NCBI RefSeq assembly: GCF_004843725.1
Contig: NZ_CP039451.1
Location: 3,912,001-3,976,000, forward strand
Direction: 5' to 3'
Source: Psychroserpens sp. NJDZ02
GTDB taxonomy: Bacteria; Bacteroidota; Bacteroidia; Flavobacteriales; Flavobacteriaceae
DNA: 64,000 bases
Shown here: in pieces, positions 22,055 to 31,541 of the stretch
Position numbering within the stretch: the stretch's first letter is position 1
Layout: each line of letters opens with the position of its first letter
Notes under the pieces: model-generated
What the model was told of the DNA's origin: nothing
Databases searched by the model: none
The model's input: the letters and a program-made list of their open reading frames with translations, nothing else
Made by a program: the position numbers and the translations under genes

Positions 22055-23149
22055 ATGACATCAAAAACAATATCAAACGGAATATTAAGAGCAGTAGCCA
22101 CTATAGTTGGGGTAATTGGATTACTATGGTTTACTTACAAAATACAATCTGTATTAGTTTACCTAGTAATTGCTGGTATTATTGCCTTACTAGGAAGACC
22201 GTTGGTTGTGTTTCTTAAAAGTAAATTAAAATTTTCTGACACATTAGCGGTCGTGACCACAATGTTTATTTTTCTAGGCTTACTATTTGGTATTATCAGT
22301 ATGTTTATACCTTTAATTATAGAACAAGGTCAAAATTTGGCACTATTAGACATTGATTTGCTGCAAACAAATATTGAAAATTTATATACAGAAGCAATCA
22401 GTCATTTTGGATTAAATTCTTCAGAAGTTGAAGCGTCTATAAAAGATTCAAAATTTATGTCGAGCATTAATTTTGGTGTAATTCCAGAGTTTTTAAACTA
22501 TATCATTTCAGGGTTTGGAAGTTTTAGTATTGGATTATTTTCTGTATTATTTATCTCTTTTTTCTTTCTAAAAGACAGTAAATTAATGAGTACAGGTTTA
22601 GTTACAGTACTTCCCAAAAAACACGAACAACGTTTAAGAAAATCTTTTGTAACCATTCGTGATTTATTAACGCGGTATTTTGGTGGTTTACTTTTACAAT
22701 TGCTAATATTATTTACAATCTACTCTATTGTTTTATTAATTTTTGGCATTCAAAATGCAGTTATAATAGCAACGCTTTGCGCCTTATTAAACATCATACC
22801 ATATATAGGACCAATAATAAGTGCTTTTTTACTTATCCTATTAAGTATGTCAAGTAACTTAGGCGAAAATTTTAGTGATGTTATTCTGCCTAAAACAATC
22901 TACGTCATGATTGGTTATGTCGTTGCACAATTAGTCGACAATTTTTTTAGTCAACCTTTTATATTCTCTAAAAGTGTCAAATCACATCCTCTAGAGATAT
23001 TTTTAGTAATCATTATCGCAGGATTACTTTTCGGTATTGTAGGTATGATAGTAGCAATACCAACCTATACAGCTTTAAAAGTGGTCTCTAAAGAGTTTTT
23101 ATCAGAATATAGAGTTGTAAATAAATTGACCAAAGGCTTAGATGACTAA
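22055..23149 (+). CDS. AI-2E family transporter
   Basis: 364 residues with about seven or eight membrane segments, typical of the AI-2E/PerM family. It has paired N-terminal helices, a soluble loop (about residues 95-145), then the conserved helical bundle including LLNIIPYIGPIIS. Members export varied small molecules or ions; the substrate is unknown. Its last 8 bp overlap the next gene, so translation is probably coupled. Confidence 0.9.
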   Translation: MTSKTISNGILRAVATIVGVIGLLWFTYKIQSVLVYLVIAGIIALLGRPLVVFLKSKLKFSDTLAVVTTMFIFLGLLFGIISMFIPLIIEQGQNLALLDIDLLQTNIENLYTEAISHFGLNSSEVEASIKDSKFMSSINFGVIPEFLNYIISGFGSFSIGLFSVLFISFFFLKDSKLMSTGLVTVLPKKHEQRLRKSFVTIRDLLTRYFGGLLLQLLILFTIYSIVLLIFGIQNAVIIATLCALLNIIPYIGPIISAFLLILLSMSSNLGENFSDVILPKTIYVMIGYVVAQLVDNFFSQPFIFSKSVKSHPLEIFLVIIIAGLLFGIVGMIVAIPTYTALKVVSKEFLSEYRVVNKLTKGLDD

Positions 23150-24332
23150 TTTTAATAAAGCCATTTTAAATAGTGCTATCCAAGACTTTATAAATAATAA
23201 TATAAATTCTGATATTGCGACGTTAGCCTTAAAAGGTATCCCGTTTCAAGACCATTTAAAGCAGGATATAATTACACAAATTGAAGCTAAAAAACGATGC
23301 GAGAAAAAACTATCGACTTGGTTTAATGCGCCAAATATCTATTTTCCATCTAAGTTAAATATTGAGCAAACCTCTTCAGAAGTTACTGCCCAATACAAAG
23401 CTAATCTGGTCTCAGGCCACTCGTTAATAGATTTAACAGGTGGATTTGGTGTTGATAGTTTGTATTTCTCTAAAAAAGTAGACACGGTACTGCATTGCGA
23501 TATTAATAAAATACTATCCAGTATAGCGGCATATAATGCCTCTGTTTTACAAATTAAAAATATTAAATTTTATCCAGAAGATGGCATCAAGGTTTTAAAC
23601 CAATTGGATAAAACCCTAGATTGGATCTATGTTGACCCATCTAGAAGAGATGACACTAAAGGAAAAGTATTTTTATTAAAAGATTGCTTACCTAATATCC
23701 CTGAACATGTCACGATGCTTTTTAAGCATGCAAAAAACATATTAATTAAGACATCTCCGTTATTAGATATCAAATCGGGCAGCAATGAGCTTCAAAATGT
23801 AAAAACCATACATTGCGTGGCTGTAAATAATGAAGTTAAAGAATTACTTTGGGTTTTAGAAGAAAATTTTACTGGTGACATTCAAATTAAAACAAGTAAT
23901 ATTAAAAATGGAGATACTCAAGAATTTAATTTTACATTAGAAACCGAAAATATAGAAGTTGCAGAATATAGTTTACCGCTCACCTATTTATACGAGCCCA
24001 ATGCTGCTATTTTAAAGTCTGGTGCCTTCAATAGTATTGCAAACACACTAAATATCTATAAATTACATAAGCACTCGCATTTATATACAAGTACTAATTT
24101 AATTGACTTTCCTGGGAGAACATTTAAAATAGATAACACTATTAACTACAATAAAAAGGAGTTTACTAAACACATAGGCTTAAAGCAAGCTAATGTTACC
24201 ACTCGTAATTTTCCCGAAGCAGTTACCCAAATAAGAAAAAAGCTTAAAATAAAAGATGGAGGAAAACACTATTTGTTTTTTACCACCAATCTTAACAACT
24301 CCAAAATCGTTTTAAGCTGTTCTAAACTATAA
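23142..24332 (+). CDS. Class I SAM-dependent methyltransferase with THUMP-like domain (PG_1098 type)
   Basis: 396 residues. The central methyltransferase fold shows motif I LIDLTGGFGVDSLYF and the catalytic-type motif YVDPSRRDD. The C-terminal part matches the THUMP-like domain of Bacteroidetes proteins related to P. gingivalis PG_1098 (PNFP-type segment ARNFPEAVTQIRKKLKIKDG here begins TTRNFPEA). An RNA substrate is likely but not shown. This is the last housekeeping gene before the T6SS island. Confidence 0.85.
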   Translation: MTNFNKAILNSAIQDFINNNINSDIATLALKGIPFQDHLKQDIITQIEAKKRCEKKLSTWFNAPNIYFPSKLNIEQTSSEVTAQYKANLVSGHSLIDLTGGFGVDSLYFSKKVDTVLHCDINKILSSIAAYNASVLQIKNIKFYPEDGIKVLNQLDKTLDWIYVDPSRRDDTKGKVFLLKDCLPNIPEHVTMLFKHAKNILIKTSPLLDIKSGSNELQNVKTIHCVAVNNEVKELLWVLEENFTGDIQIKTSNIKNGDTQEFNFTLETENIEVAEYSLPLTYLYEPNAAILKSGAFNSIANTLNIYKLHKHSHLYTSTNLIDFPGRTFKIDNTINYNKKEFTKHIGLKQANVTTRNFPEAVTQIRKKLKIKDGGKHYLFFTTNLNNSKIVLSCSKL

Positions 24333-24665
24333 TTTAAAGGACACCTAGTGATACAACCATTTGGCTTACAAAATTAATCACAAGTGCTACTTCTAAGAAT
24401 CTTATTCAAAACATATTGCTTTTTGTTATTTCTTCTAATAATTCAAATAGTATAAGCAGTATACCGATTTTTAAGACAATGTACACTGACAATCAAATAA
24501 CTATAACCGTGTGCAACCAACAATTAAAAGTAAAATATTTAAATTTGTTACGCTTTTAAACGATTAAATCAACTATTTAACGAATATATTTGTTGACGCT
24601 CTACGATGTCTATACATTTATACCATGCCAATAATGGCTTTTAAATTTATTAAATATTTTTTATT
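24333..24665 (+). promoter_or_regulatory. Promoter and leader of hcp module 1
   Basis: No gene except a short upstream frame. The segment from about 24550 is nearly repeated at 56464-56579. A TATATTTG box (TAnnTTTG) lies at 24585-24592, exactly 74 bp before the hcp start, as in the second copy. The leader contains a 19-codon upstream frame (ATG 24634, stop 24691-24693), which overlaps the hcp start in another frame and begins MAFK like Hcp itself. A short GCCA..TGGC hairpin spans the upstream ATG. Confidence 0.65.
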
Positions 24666-25052
24666 ATGGCTTTCAAAGCAAAACTTAAAGTAGGTGGACA
24701 AGAGTACAACGTGTTAAATTCTTCTTATGAATTACACCAAGAAACTGACGCTACAGGAAGACCTTCTTCTATCACAAGAGGAGGTAAAATTAAATTAACT
24801 GTAGAGTCTACTGCAGATACTAGTCTTTCTGACTGGATGTTTAACAATTTTGAGCGTAGAGATGGATCTATCGTTTTCTTAAAAAGAGATAGTGACTCTA
24901 CTTCTAAAGAATTAAAATTCACAGAAGGTTACATGGTTAAGTATTACGAAAACTTTGATTCAACTGGAAAAAATCCAATGTCTGAGTCTTTTGTAATTTC
25001 TGCTAAAGGAATTGGAATTGGTAATGGAGAACATGTTAATGACTGGGTTTAA
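24666..25052 (+). CDS. tssD: T6SS tube protein TssD/Hcp, copy 1
   Basis: 128 residues, the Bacteroidetes (T6SSiii) Hcp form. Hexamers stack into the tube that is fired with the VgrG spike. Visible features are MAFKAKLKVGGQEY, the loop GRPSSITRGGKI, and SLSDWMFNNFERRDGSIVF. It differs from the copy at 56580 by two residues (Asp/Glu and Val/Ile). Its promoter box and long leader, with a terminator right after the gene, suggest that this hcp is transcribed in excess of what follows. Confidence 0.93.
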   Translation: MAFKAKLKVGGQEYNVLNSSYELHQETDATGRPSSITRGGKIKLTVESTADTSLSDWMFNNFERRDGSIVFLKRDSDSTSKELKFTEGYMVKYYENFDSTGKNPMSESFVISAKGIGIGNGEHVNDWV

Positions 25053-25087
25053 GTTAAACTCTTTTTAATTATCATAATAGTATTACT

Positions 25088-25115
25088 AAAGGGAGGGCTC
25101 ATGGCTACTCCCTTT
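25088..25115 (+). terminator. Terminator or attenuator between hcp1 and hcp2
   Basis: An 8-bp stem AAAGGGAG (25088-25095) with CTCCCTTT (25108-25115) is followed by a T-rich run. An identical stem is kept in the second module at 57000-57027. It lies between two co-directional hcp genes and so can set their ratio. Confidence 0.75.
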
Positions 25116-25148
25116 GTTTTGTCTTTATTCATTTTAACCCACTTAACT

Positions 25149-25544
25149 ATGTCATTTTTAGCAAAACTAAATATTGATGATGACCAAATGAATGTTTTGG
25201 AGTGCTCTTTTGGTTTTCACCAAGGCGCTGATAATACAGGTCGACCATCACAAAAACCTCGAGGAGGACAAATAACTATTCTTATAGAATCCACAAATAA
25301 AACAGACTTTTTAGAGTGGATGATTTCTAGTAACATGACCAAAAATGGGAGTATCGTCTTTTACAAAAGAGATAACATGTCTAGCCTTAAAACCGTAGAT
25401 TTTAGTGAAGCCTATTGCTTGGACTATGTCGAAGATTTTGATGCTATAGGATCACAACCATTAAAAACCCGTGTTGTTATTTCAGCAAAAGAAGTCAGTA
25501 TAAAAGGAACAACCTATACAAATAATTGGCCAGCAAAAATGTAA
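25149..25544 (+). CDS. tssD: T6SS tube protein TssD/Hcp, copy 2 (divergent paralogue)
   Basis: 131 residues from ATG 25149 (MSFLAKLNIDDDQMNVLECS). An in-frame ATG at 25101 lies inside the terminator hairpin and would add a spurious hydrophobic leader. The protein shares the Hcp pattern with copy 1 (FHQGADNTGRPSQKPRGGQI, then FLEWMISSNMTKNGSIVFYK) but is clearly diverged. It differs by one residue from its counterpart at 57062. It may be a minor tube or tip subunit, or an effector-binding Hcp. Confidence 0.9.
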   Translation: MSFLAKLNIDDDQMNVLECSFGFHQGADNTGRPSQKPRGGQITILIESTNKTDFLEWMISSNMTKNGSIVFYKRDNMSSLKTVDFSEAYCLDYVEDFDAIGSQPLKTRVVISAKEVSIKGTTYTNNWPAKM

Positions 25545-25703
25545 TTTCTGCAAGTCTGTTATTTGACCTTTTTAACGTTTAACTTTAATATTATAGTTAA
25601 CGACCCTAGTATTGTTTATTTTTATAAGCAATACTATTCTGTGCACTAAAATCTGCACGCACTTAATTTGTACATGACTACCACTTAAACGCTATTTTTA
25701 CAG

Positions 25704-26351
25704 ATGAACTACATCAAAAAAACCGATAATTACGATATCTATATTGAACCTAGCCGAAAAACTATTGTTATCCGTCAAAAATGGAAATATATATGGTCCT
25801 CTGCTTCAGGGTTACCAAATTGGTCTTACTTAGAAAAAAAAGAATGGCACCAAAAAGCAGATAATGTCATTTGGCAACAATGGGGAAGTCAATTTGTGTT
25901 TTGGGCTCTAGTCCATGACGAAAATTCTAGCAGTAGATCTTTACACAAAAAAGAATTTAATCTAGAATTTGATATAGAATGGGTGACTTCCGATCAGCAT
26001 TGGTTGGCTAATGTTAAGAAGACAAAGTCTGCAGAAAAATTTAGATCTAGAGTAAATCTAACAGAGAAAAAAATATATTTAGCACATATAGATACTAAAA
26101 GAAGAGTATCAGGAGCTATAAACCAAAATACGGTAAAACACGAGTTTGGTCATACTATTGGTGTTGATGACGAATATGGTAATGCTTATAAACGTGAAGA
26201 GGATAGAACAAAGTATGAACCTATACATGTTAAAGACACCAAAGCTTTAATGAATATTGGAAATGAACTTAGAACACGATATATCCGTGACATTAAAATG
26301 GAGGTCAATTCAATGATTCCAGAAGTCAGTTTTATTACTTTTTTTAAATGA
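25704..26351 (+). CDS. Small zinc metalloprotease-like putative T6SS effector
   Basis: 215 residues with no signal peptide or PAAR domain. The motif HEFGHTIGVDDEYG (about residues 148-161) fits HExxHxxGxxD, a zinc site with an Asp third ligand as in snapalysin-type metzincins. The downstream ALMNIG could be the Met-turn. It sits between hcp2 and vgrG and overlaps by 4 bp a lipoprotein gene, the layout of a toxin with its immunity gene. At about 25 kDa it could travel inside the Hcp tube (inference). Module 2 lacks this pair. Confidence 0.7.
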   Translation: MNYIKKTDNYDIYIEPSRKTIVIRQKWKYIWSSASGLPNWSYLEKKEWHQKADNVIWQQWGSQFVFWALVHDENSSSRSLHKKEFNLEFDIEWVTSDQHWLANVKKTKSAEKFRSRVNLTEKKIYLAHIDTKRRVSGAINQNTVKHEFGHTIGVDDEYGNAYKREEDRTKYEPIHVKDTKALMNIGNELRTRYIRDIKMEVNSMIPEVSFITFFK

Positions 26352-26773
26352 TACAACCAATTTATATAATTCTGCTAGGACTACTGACCTTTTCGTCTTG
26401 TAACAATAGCCCTACCAAAAAGGTTAAAAAAGTAGTCGTAAATAAAACAATCGACTCCACTTATTTTTGTTTAGAAGATTCTATTACAATATCCTTTTTA
26501 TCAAAAGCTAGTTACAAAAAAGCAATAGCAACTTGTAGGTTAACACTATTGGATGATCAATTTATTTTAAAAGGTCATGGCTATATGGGACCAACACGGA
26601 TTTTGGAAAATTATTATTCAAGAGAAGCGCACGAAAAAAATAACATCCCAATTAAAATTGTGTTGTGGGGTACAAAAGATGAAGAACATATCATTCGTGT
26701 ATGGTATAAAAAAGAAAAAAAGCAATGGTTACCTATTACAGCAATAAAGGATCATATATCAACACAATATTAG
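26348..26773 (+). CDS. Small lipoprotein, putative immunity protein for the protease-like effector
   Basis: 141 residues. The signal peptide ends in a lipobox-like FSSC (Cys 18), so the protein is probably anchored in the cell envelope, where an incoming effector would act. I recognise no known family. The ATGA overlap with the protease gene, and its absence from module 2 along with the protease, support a cognate immunity role. That role is inferred from context. Confidence 0.6.
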   Translation: MIQPIYIILLGLLTFSSCNNSPTKKVKKVVVNKTIDSTYFCLEDSITISFLSKASYKKAIATCRLTLLDDQFILKGHGYMGPTRILENYYSREAHEKNNIPIKIVLWGTKDEEHIIRVWYKKEKKQWLPITAIKDHISTQY

Positions 26774-26870
26774 TTAATCTTTAAAGTGTATTTTACATTA
26801 CAAACATTAGGCTTTCAATAAAAGCTAAAAACAGACTAATTCAACCCAGTTTTAATAACATAATAAGACT

Positions 26871-28637
26871 ATGGCATTACAAAGCAACACCACTATATTT
26901 ATATCAGGAACAGAGATTAAAGCTTTTAAATCGATAGAGCTTCATCAAAGTATCGATGCCCATCACAGACTAGAGTTGGTCTGCCGTATGGACGTTTTAG
27001 AAAATCTAACTCAAGCCCTTGGAGAATCTAGTAAAAATTATTTAGGAGAAACTATAACACTTCAAACGTCTGCTTTAGGTTCCTTTAGTGGTTATAAAGC
27101 ATTAGAGTTTAAAGGTATTGTCTCGCAAATAACCACTATAAAAGGGCATGAAGCTAGTTCTGGAGACGAAGTTGTCATTACCGCCTTAAGCCCAACCTTT
27201 ATAGCAGATGATGGTCCACATTATGCCTCTTATAATGATGTCTCATTGGCAGAAATACTAGACCGCACCTTTAGCGACTACGATAGATCTAAATTAGAAG
27301 TCCTAATACAACCCAATAACACCGCTACCCTACACTACTCTGTTCAAAACGGAGAAAGTGCTTACAATTACGCAAGCCGTTTAGCTGCGCAATATGGCGA
27401 GTGGTTTTATTATAATGGCTCTAAATTAGTCTTTGGAGCACCTGAAGCGGAAGAATTAGCCTTAACCTATGGTTTTGATCTTAAAGAATACAACCTAAAC
27501 CTGACACCACAATCACATAATTATAAGTTTTATGCTAATGATTATTTATTAAACGATACTCACGAAAAAGACGCTAAAGACATCAGTTCTGGTGCCAGTG
27601 GTTACAGTGGTTTTGTATCTAGTAAATCTAATAGCATTTATAATAAAGAAACTAAAGTATGGCACAACTTATATAATGACCCACAAGCTAAACAAAGATT
27701 AGATTCTAGTATCGAGTTACAGAAAAAGGCTATCGAAATGCAGCAGGTAAAACTGAATGGTATTAGTGATAACCCAGGAGTCAAATTAGGAAACATTGTA
27801 AAAGTAGAAGGTGCAAATTATAGAGTTATAAGTATTACACATAGTAATAGAGAAAACGGCGATTACGAAAATAGGTTTGAAGCTGTTACTGCAGATTTTG
27901 ACGCTTACCCTAACACCAACATCAATGCCTTTCCTAAAAGTGGTACACAAACCGCTACAGTTTTAGAAAATGCAGACCCAGAAGGTCTTGGTAGAATACG
28001 TGTACAAATGCCTTGGCAAAAAATAACAGGAGAAATGACGCCTTGGATACGTATTGTAACCCCTCATGCCGGTGGAGACAAAGGCTTCCATTTTATACCG
28101 GAACTTGATGAGGAAGTGCTAATTGGGTTTGAAGGTGATAATGCAGAGCATCCGTATATGTTAGGAAGTTTGTATAATGGAGCTGCTAAAGCAGGTGCTT
28201 TTCAGAGTAGTACTAATGATGTTAAGGCTATTAAGACTAGAAGCGGGCATACTATTGAATTAAATGATACTGATGGGGCAGAATTTATTACTATCATTGA
28301 TAAAAACAGTAACATAATACGCATTGATACAGCAAATAATAATATTGAAATCTCAGCAATGGAAAATATTACTTTAAATGCTAAAAATATTGAGATGAAT
28401 GCCTCTGAAGAAGTTAAAATAAATGCTGGTACAAATATGATTACTAGAGTTACTGAGGACGCCTCTTTATCTTCAAAAAATTCGACTGAAATGGTAGAAG
28501 ATCAAAAAACTTTAGTCGCTAAAGAGACATTACTAAATGCGGAAAAAATGAGGTTAGAATGCTCTAAAGATAATTTAGAATTGGTTAGCTCTAAGCAAGT
28601 TGATATCCAAGCAAACGATAAGATCAAATTATTTTAA
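26871..28637 (+). CDS. vgrG: T6SS spike protein VgrG/TssI, module 1
   Basis: 588 residues. VgrG trimers form the spike on the Hcp tube. It shows the gp27-like N-terminal part, the OB-fold segment GRIRVQMPWQKITGEMTPWI (about residues 379-398), GFHFIPELDEEVLIGFEG, and a C-terminal needle of short repeats from about residue 455. It is nearly identical to the copy at 57713 up to about residue 450, after which the needle tip differs. The start context is also shared with copy 2. Confidence 0.95.
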   Translation: MALQSNTTIFISGTEIKAFKSIELHQSIDAHHRLELVCRMDVLENLTQALGESSKNYLGETITLQTSALGSFSGYKALEFKGIVSQITTIKGHEASSGDEVVITALSPTFIADDGPHYASYNDVSLAEILDRTFSDYDRSKLEVLIQPNNTATLHYSVQNGESAYNYASRLAAQYGEWFYYNGSKLVFGAPEAEELALTYGFDLKEYNLNLTPQSHNYKFYANDYLLNDTHEKDAKDISSGASGYSGFVSSKSNSIYNKETKVWHNLYNDPQAKQRLDSSIELQKKAIEMQQVKLNGISDNPGVKLGNIVKVEGANYRVISITHSNRENGDYENRFEAVTADFDAYPNTNINAFPKSGTQTATVLENADPEGLGRIRVQMPWQKITGEMTPWIRIVTPHAGGDKGFHFIPELDEEVLIGFEGDNAEHPYMLGSLYNGAAKAGAFQSSTNDVKAIKTRSGHTIELNDTDGAEFITIIDKNSNIIRIDTANNNIEISAMENITLNAKNIEMNASEEVKINAGTNMITRVTEDASLSSKNSTEMVEDQKTLVAKETLLNAEKMRLECSKDNLELVSSKQVDIQANDKIKLF

Positions 28638-28651
28638 GACTTTAGTAAAAT

Positions 28652-29647
28652 ATGGCAAAACTTGATTTTGGTACTAATATAATAACAGAAGAAGAAAGTG
28701 CGAGTCAATATACCTCGCATATTTACAATCCTTTAGGTGTAGCCAGAACATACGGTGTAGTACTAGTTTTTGAAGATGAAGTTCAAAAAAAACTCCAAAT
28801 TCATTTTGAGATAGATATATTTTGCATTAATAAAACGGATGATGATTATTTTGAAATTGAAATTTTTAAACATCAAATTTATATAAATGAGAAAAAACCA
28901 GATATTCTTATAGACGAGTTATCGGAAAGATGTGGAAAAGTAATTTATCCACTTAATCTAAAAGTTAATAAACAAGCAAAGGTCCTAAACATAGTTAATC
29001 AACACACTATTATAGAACGATGGGAAAGAGAAAAAGAAAATATAAAACAACTATATAACAGTAAAGAAGTATCATTACTAGTAAATAATATGGATAGTAT
29101 TATTTACGATAAAAAGAAACTTACAGATTTGATATTACAACGGGACTGGTTTATAACATTATTCTTTTCTCCTATATACACTAGCTCTGTAAAAAGTAAA
29201 ACACGCAAAGAATTAAAATTTCCAATTATACCATACGCACCTGGTGTTAGTTATGCCATTGAAAATAAAATAATTGAACATCCTAACAAAAAAGGAGATA
29301 TTATTTTTAATCAAAAAGGGCTTTGTATAGATCATAGAAGTGAAAAGGATATACTTAGAGGTAATCAAATTTCGTTTGAAAAAACAAAACGACCTGTTAA
29401 AGGTGAAATTGCAATAAAACACCAACTATACAAAAACTCGTTACTTATAGATGCTATTACCGGTGTATGTAATTTAAATTTTCCTTCAGGTAAAAGCAAA
29501 AAAATATCTATCGAGATATATAATTTAAAAAATAAAACACCTCAATCGTCGGCTCAAAAAAAGGCGGCAATTGAAAAAACAAAAGAAGAAAACGAAAAAA
29601 GTTTACCAAAAAAGAAGAAAAAATTTTCTTTCTTTTTTGGTAAATAA
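28652..29647 (+). CDS. Unknown protein between vgrG and the PAAR-like effector; possible adaptor
   Basis: 331 residues, no signal peptide or membrane segment, mixed charged sequence ending in a Lys-rich tail (KKKKKFSFFFGK). I recognise no family. It lies 14 bp after vgrG and 34 bp before the DUF4280-protease fusion, the position usually held by effector-loading adaptors or chaperones in T6SS gene clusters. The adaptor role is an inference from position only. Confidence 0.45.
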   Translation: MAKLDFGTNIITEEESASQYTSHIYNPLGVARTYGVVLVFEDEVQKKLQIHFEIDIFCINKTDDDYFEIEIFKHQIYINEKKPDILIDELSERCGKVIYPLNLKVNKQAKVLNIVNQHTIIERWEREKENIKQLYNSKEVSLLVNNMDSIIYDKKKLTDLILQRDWFITLFFSPIYTSSVKSKTRKELKFPIIPYAPGVSYAIENKIIEHPNKKGDIIFNQKGLCIDHRSEKDILRGNQISFEKTKRPVKGEIAIKHQLYKNSLLIDAITGVCNLNFPSGKSKKISIEIYNLKNKTPQSSAQKKAAIEKTKEENEKSLPKKKKKFSFFFGK

Positions 29648-29681
29648 AAGAAATAATAGTTACTAAACATAGACTAAAAAT

Positions 29682-31541
29682 ATGAGTACAGGACATATAG
29701 TAGTAGATGGAGCAATCTGTAAGTGCCAATTTGGTTTTACGCCAGATGTATTGGTCGTTCAATCACAGCAAAAAGAATATATTAATGATTCTGCCGGTAG
29801 CAAAAAACTAATTGCTAATACCATGGATCTTGGTATGCCATTACAGGCAAAAACTTTTGGCCAATGTAAATTACAACCAACATCAAGTAGTTACCTGCCA
29901 TGTGTCCCAGCAATAACCCAGTGGCAAGATTTTTATGATAAAGTAATATTATCCAATCAAGGACAAATATTAACAGAAAACAGTAAAGGTATCTGCGCTA
30001 TTTCCGGCTCTCCTAGTGTGGAGTTTACGTGGCATGGACAAACAGTGGCAGCAGGAAGCAGTAACGTCGAAGAAGCAGATGAAGAAATTCAGAGTCATTT
30101 AAATCCATTAGTTAATGTCAAAGAGATGAGTCAAGCGCAGGAAACTATTTCTGGAGGTGTCTTTGATGAAAATATGCAAGAAGAGAAAAACTTGAAATTT
30201 GAAGCACACTTTTCTAGGCCTTATGACTATAGTGGAACATTTGGGTTTGATTGGATGAGATATACTTATATACTAGAAAACGATAGAAGAGAAAGTACCT
30301 GTAATGATTATCAAAAATTAAAAACCGAATATACTCCGTTTAAGATCGAAGGAGAATATTTTGTGCCCTGGTTATCTATGTTTCCTAAACAGAAAGGAGT
30401 AGAATTACTTCTAAGCGTTTATACGCATAATGACCATATACCCATTACTGAACAAGATATTATAAAACTCCCTTCTAAAAATGGTATACGTTTTGAACCT
30501 AATGAGGTAAAGGTGTCCGAAGCGGATATAGACGATGTTTTAATAAAAGTATATTGTGACGACCCTCTTACTGAAGATACGACTATAAAATTAAAGGACA
30601 AGGACAATACTATCGTAGGAAAAATACATTTTCTTAAAAATTCTAATCACGAAGACTTACATTTTGAAATTATTCCAATTAGAGTTTTAAGAGGGCAAAA
30701 TAAAGATAGTGATGCAAAAAACCTTGAAGATAAACTATATGAAGGCCTTAAAGATATAAACAAAGATTTAAACAAAGATTTAAACAAAGATTTAAAAGGA
30801 AATTTACAAAACTTACAACAATACCTAAATACACAATCGCTAAATCAAGGACTACTTCAATGTAATATAGGCAAAGTCTATGACCTTGTAATTAATGAGG
30901 AAGAATGGCTAGAAGATGGTTTGATTATCGAAGAGAACAACAATATATTTTTAGGAGATTCAATTTCAAAATTCACAAAAGAGTTTGAGAATAAATATCC
31001 TTTACTTTCTAAAAAAAGAGGATTGTTTATGTTCCTATCACCATTACAAAATAAAGAAATGGCTGGACAAGGAATGTTAAATGATATTGATGGCAATAAA
31101 TTGGCAATATATGATTCGGGATTAAGTGAACCCTCAATTTTTGCTCATGAAATTTCTCATGTGTTAGGTCTAACACATACTTTTAGAACATATCATGAAA
31201 GAGAAACTATAGATATGTTTAATGAAGAAATAAAGAGCTTTGATAGAATTTATCAAAAGATGTTAGATGCTAACACCCCAAAAAAGATAATTGCTCAAAA
31301 ATGGAAGCTGGATAAAGAACGATACAAAGACTTACGTTCATACCTAAATATTCATTATAGAAATAAAGCCTTAACATTTGATCAAGCGACTACCGAAAAT
31401 TTCATGGACTATCCAGATCTTCGTGATAGTAATGATGAAATTATAAGAAAAAACCCTTATAAAAAAACCAGTTATTCTAAATACCAATGGAAAGCAATGC
31501 AGGATGATGTTGTTAAATTTTATTCAAAAAAGAAACTATGA
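29682..31541 (+). CDS. DUF4280 (PAAR-like) - metzincin fusion, putative T6SS effector
   Basis: 619 residues. Residues about 1-135 match DUF4280, the PAAR-like spike tip of Bacteroidetes T6SS (CKCQFGFTPDVLVV, conserved Cys, LPCVPAITQW). A middle region and a charged linker with three NKDL repeats (about 359-370) lead to a protease domain. That domain has HEISHVLGLTH (about 488-498), a full HExxHxxGxxH metzincin site, and a downstream NFMDY that fits the Met-turn. It is probably delivered on the VgrG tip and cleaves an envelope target. The stop overlaps the next gene by 4 bp. Confidence 0.82.
   Translation: MSTGHIVVDGAICKCQFGFTPDVLVVQSQQKEYINDSAGSKKLIANTMDLGMPLQAKTFGQCKLQPTSSSYLPCVPAITQWQDFYDKVILSNQGQILTENSKGICAISGSPSVEFTWHGQTVAAGSSNVEEADEEIQSHLNPLVNVKEMSQAQETISGGVFDENMQEEKNLKFEAHFSRPYDYSGTFGFDWMRYTYILENDRRESTCNDYQKLKTEYTPFKIEGEYFVPWLSMFPKQKGVELLLSVYTHNDHIPITEQDIIKLPSKNGIRFEPNEVKVSEADIDDVLIKVYCDDPLTEDTTIKLKDKDNTIVGKIHFLKNSNHEDLHFEIIPIRVLRGQNKDSDAKNLEDKLYEGLKDINKDLNKDLNKDLKGNLQNLQQYLNTQSLNQGLLQCNIGKVYDLVINEEEWLEDGLIIEENNNIFLGDSISKFTKEFENKYPLLSKKRGLFMFLSPLQNKEMAGQGMLNDIDGNKLAIYDSGLSEPSIFAHEISHVLGLTHTFRTYHERETIDMFNEEIKSFDRIYQKMLDANTPKKIIAQKWKLDKERYKDLRSYLNIHYRNKALTFDQATTENFMDYPDLRDSNDEIIRKNPYKKTSYSKYQWKAMQDDVVKFYSKKKL
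30758..30793 (+). repeat. Three perfect 12-bp tandem repeats in the effector linker
   Basis: The unit AAACAAAGATTT occurs three times in a row and codes for NKDL repeats within a predicted coiled-coil linker. The unit is a multiple of three, so copy-number changes would alter linker length without breaking the frame. Confidence 0.85.

Noticed and set aside
25101..25148. N-terminal extension of the second Hcp (and the equivalent at 57026-57061)
   Set aside because: The added residues overlap the terminator hairpin and are hydrophobic, unlike Hcp. MSFLAKLN at 25149 and 57062 matches the family start.
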